Below are positions 6,817 to 8,655 of a stretch of DNA of 8,655 nucleotides, one piece after another. How positions within the stretch are numbered: the stretch's first letter is position 1; every line of letters starts with the position of its first letter. Under the pieces are notes generated by a model. It searched no databases, was not told the origin of the DNA, and was given only the letters and a program-made list of their open reading frames with translations. The DNA is taken from positions 1 to 8,655 of the forward strand of contig NZ_CALIMY010000087.1 of NCBI RefSeq assembly GCF_938045205.1, in the 5' to 3' direction. The translations under genes and the position numbers were made by a program. The stretch comes from an uncultured Campylobacter sp. (lineage in GTDB: Bacteria; Campylobacterota; Campylobacteria; Campylobacterales; Campylobacteraceae).

Positions 6817-7284
6817 CTAAAATTTCATCCAAAATGCGGCAAGCTCGTATCCGTGGGGCTCGCCCAACCCGATCAAGCTTTCAAACGCAAGCGTGACGCC
6901 GCTGCTTAAGTCTAGCTTCAAACCCTCATCCGTTGCGCGCTCGCGATACTCGATCCGCTCACGATTTAAAGCGCTTTTTACGGCCGCAAGATCGATAGGA
7001 GCAGGGCAGCCCGATAATATCCAAGGCTCGATTTCGATTTGCCGCGCCCTTGCGCCGCCGAAATCAAGAGGCTCACTTCTGAAATGATCCGAAAAGATCA
7101 TAAAAATTTCGTCCCGAAAAAAGTGAAACTCAAAGGCGCCGTATCTTAAAATTTCAGCCCCCGCGCTCTTAAAGCTCGCATCCGCAGGGCCAAACATCAC
7201 GACGATCTGCGCGCAGCTCAAGCCGCTTTTTACGTCAGCAAACTCGCCCGAGCGAAAGAATTTAAGCATATCAATTTTTAGCAT
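6817..7284 (-). CDS. uncharacterised 155-residue cytosolic protein
   Basis: Not recognised as a named family. No signal peptide or membrane helix. The N-terminal half reads as a small alpha/beta unit: a helix (MLKFFRSGEF), KSGLSCAQIVVMFGPADAS (about 19-37), then ILRYGAFEFHFF and an IFMIFSDHF strand. This matches a pattern I recall from many hypothetical proteins (G-[ML]-S/T-x3-[VI]-x3-[LF]-G-x-P/A-D, then a [KR]YG-x-[LF]-[EQ]-[FL]-x-F strand). The second half has IEPWIL, a helix (LAAVKSALNRERIEYRE) and LSSGVTLAFES. Proteins of this pattern often sit as lone small genes and some near polymorphic toxins as possible immunity proteins; no toxin is seen here. AGGGGAAGAG precedes the ATG at 7284, favouring it over the in-frame ATG at 7269. 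Coding is likely from composition and signal; function unknown. Confidence 0.8.
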   Translation of the reverse strand: MLKIDMLKFFRSGEFADVKSGLSCAQIVVMFGPADASFKSAGAEILRYGAFEFHFFRDEIFMIFSDHFRSEPLDFGGARARQIEIEPWILSGCPAPIDLAAVKSALNRERIEYRERATDEGLKLDLSSGVTLAFESLIGLGEPHGYELAAFWMKF

Positions 7285-7879
7285 CTCTTCCCCTGTAAAT
7301 ACACATCGCGTCTCTTAAAGCCACTAGCAGCACTGAACGGCACGCTAATAGTTACACGAGCCAGCCATCGCGCTCATCCATACTTAGGCACTCGCTGACA
7401 TGGCACTAACGAGCAACGGCAAGCCAGACGCGTACATCACATAAAAGTGCGCCGCGTAAAATTTTATCTCGCGCTGAGCTAAAATACAGCGCATTTGCAA
7501 AATTTAAAACGATCGCAAAATGCCACGTCGTTTCGCAAGTTTTATTTCGCACCGACTTAAAAGCTGCGACAGCCGTATGAAATTTTATATAGTGACTGCA
7601 TAAATCGCGCGCCGCAAGACTTGAAATTTCACGCCGCAACGCCGCAAATTTCATACCTCCCGCACATCACGCAGTGTCAGTCAGCTGAGCAAAGCTCGAA
7701 TCTCGCGATTTACGAAAACCTCGCGCGTCGCAAGCCGCGCTCGAACAAGTACTGCTTGGCATTATTTTAAAATTTCACAAGCGTCGTAATATCCGAGTTT
7801 AAGAAGCGATCTTATAAATCCGCTTTAGCTCATCTGACGCTGTATTTAGAGCAGATAAACTCGTTTTAGTCCGTTAAGG
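7285..7879. other. repetitive spacer, no credible gene
   Basis: An 82-codon minus-strand frame at 7406-7654 begins with GGGAGG only one base from its ATG, has no recognisable domain, and its peptide is built over AAATTT words, so I do not call it. The spacer contains a copy of the dispersed repeat (7578-7599) and an AAATTTTATCTCGCGC word at 7459-7474. A weak 5-bp stem (AAGCG/CGCTT, about 7804-7825) lies downstream of the MdaB gene. No tRNA or other structured RNA is visible. Confidence 0.55.
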
Positions 7880-8458
7880 CTAGCCGAAAACCCTTTTTAG
7901 ATGCACTTCGTAATCTCTTATAAAACGCTCTACGTCGGGATTTTTAATGACATCGTTGCACATAAAAGTAGGCAGCCTTTTCGTGCCTAAAAACTCGTTG
8001 GCTTTATGAAAATGCAGATAAACGCCGTCTATGCCCGCGCCCTCGAAAAAATCGCCCGGCTTCTCAAACGCCTGAAGCGGCGCATTCCAAGTAACGCTTA
8101 GCATGTGCGATTTGCCCTTTATCAGTCCGCCCGTGCCGTAGCCGTCGTTTGGGCTTGCGCTGTGCCGCCCGTCGTTTGCCACTATCTTGCCTATGCCGCC
8201 CATAAACACCTCGTCCACGTATTTTTTGACTAGCCAAGGCTCGCCCATCCACCACGCGGGCATCTGCCAGATCACGGCATCCATCCATAAAAATTTTTCC
8301 ACCTCGCCCTCTATATCGTAGCCCTCGTGTATCGTAGTTTCGCACGTTTCGTGCCCTAAGGCTTGTAGCGTTTTTTTGGCTAACTCGTGCAAAGTTTTGT
8401 TTAGCTTGCCGCCTTTGCCGTTAAAAGGCGCCCCACCGTTAATAAGTAGTATTTTCAT
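7880..8458 (-). CDS. mdaB: MdaB-type NAD(P)H quinone reductase (flavodoxin fold)
   Basis: A 192-residue cytosolic FAD/FMN enzyme that reduces quinones by two electrons, avoiding semiquinone radicals and so protecting against oxidative stress. Visible features are the first strand and flavin-phosphate loop MKILLINGGAPFNGKGGKLN (1-20) and WQMPAWWMGEPWLVKKYVDE (64-83), the hallmark segment. GYGTGGLIKGKSHMLSVTWN (106-125) and LHFHKANEFLG (148-158) are also present. Length matches H. pylori MdaB (about 194). The frame is open back to 8500, but the ATG at 8458 aligns with the family N-terminus and follows AAGGA by five bases. It is transcribed alone on the minus strand, with repetitive spacer downstream. 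No unusual residues; family call is firm, exact substrate inferred. Confidence 0.93.
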   Translation of the reverse strand: MKILLINGGAPFNGKGGKLNKTLHELAKKTLQALGHETCETTIHEGYDIEGEVEKFLWMDAVIWQMPAWWMGEPWLVKKYVDEVFMGGIGKIVANDGRHSASPNDGYGTGGLIKGKSHMLSVTWNAPLQAFEKPGDFFEGAGIDGVYLHFHKANEFLGTKRLPTFMCNDVIKNPDVERFIRDYEVHLKRVFG

Positions 8459-8537
8459 TTTGATCCTTTGATTAAATTTATTCGTTAGCGACACTCGCAC
8501 ACCTAAGTTAAAATTTCACTTCGCAGCCCTATGCGAA

Positions 8538-8543
8538 AATATA
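8538..8543 (-). promoter_or_regulatory. possible -10 box for mdaB
   Basis: TATATT on the minus strand, inside CACTTATATTTTCG, about 80 bases before the mdaB start. It is one mismatch from TATAAT and without an extended TGn, and other AT-rich hexamers nearby could serve. The leader would include an AAATTTTAACTTAGG stretch of no clear function. Weak candidate. Confidence 0.25.
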
Positions 8544-8596
8544 AGTGTAAATTTTATGAAGCGTTTAATTACTAAATTTTACTTTCGTGCCGCAGT

Positions 8597-8655
8597 TTAA
8601 CGCCCTAAAATTTCAAATTTATCGCCGTGCACCGCGATCGCTTCAGCGTTATTTA
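8597..8655 (-). CDS. possible C-terminal end of an upstream minus-strand gene (partial)
   Basis: One minus-strand frame is open from the window edge to a TAA at 8597-8599 and reads ...AEAIAVHGDKFEILGR, a plausible protein C-terminus with coding-like composition. Only 18 codons are visible, so neither the gene nor a family can be named. If real it lies about 140 bases upstream of mdaB on the same strand. Confidence 0.35.
   Translation of the reverse strand, partial: NNAEAIAVHGDKFEILGR

Noticed and set aside
7406..7654. 82-codon minus-strand frame
   Set aside because: GGGAGG is only one base from the ATG; composition matches the repetitive spacer and no family is recognised.

Overview
The window looks like chromosomal DNA from a high-GC, probably oral, Campylobacter (gracilis/showae/rectus/curvus type). 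The gene order DUF2018 - polyprenyl synthetase - hemA - proS is the one known from Campylobacter jejuni and Helicobacter pylori. Protein sequences read as epsilonproteobacterial, coding DNA is GC-rich, and spacers are crowded with AAATTT-type words. The species assignment is inference.

Region by region: (1) 1-849 is a repetitive spacer without a credible gene, ending in a good extended -10 promoter. (2) 850-5348 (+) is a tight four-gene operon whose genes overlap by 1, 1 and 11 bases: a small DUF2018 protein, a trans-polyprenyl diphosphate synthase, glutamyl-tRNA reductase (HemA) and prolyl-tRNA synthetase. It closes with a perfect 11-bp hairpin just after proS. (3) 5390-5984 is a second repetitive spacer; hemC, expected close downstream of proS in related genomes, is absent. 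(4) 5985-6542 (-) is a DUF3592-like membrane protein gene interrupted by a single in-frame TAG. (5) 6817-7284 (-) is a small uncharacterised cytosolic protein. (6) 7285-7879 is a third repetitive spacer. (7) 7880-8458 (-) is an MdaB-type NAD(P)H quinone reductase. A possible C-terminal scrap of another minus-strand gene reaches the right edge.

How genes work together: the operon joins isoprenoid chain synthesis (quinone tail), the committed step of tetrapyrrole synthesis from Glu-tRNA, and Pro-tRNA charging. Respiratory cofactors and translation are thus co-expressed, but no direct biochemical coupling is visible. MdaB acts on quinones and could be a distant functional partner of the quinone pathway.

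The most unusual signals are not new genes. They are (a) spacers with about fifteen times the expected density of RAATTY, the word reported as the methylation-dependent transformation signal in C. jejuni; (b) a longer recurring word, roughly RAATTYTATCYGC, mostly in one orientation; and (c) low-complexity in-frame insertions in the prenyl synthase (about 33 residues) and HemA (about 80 residues, containing a 24-residue tandem repeat) that carry the same AAATTT-type words. I found no CRISPR array, insertion sequence, tRNA, rRNA or clear defence system.
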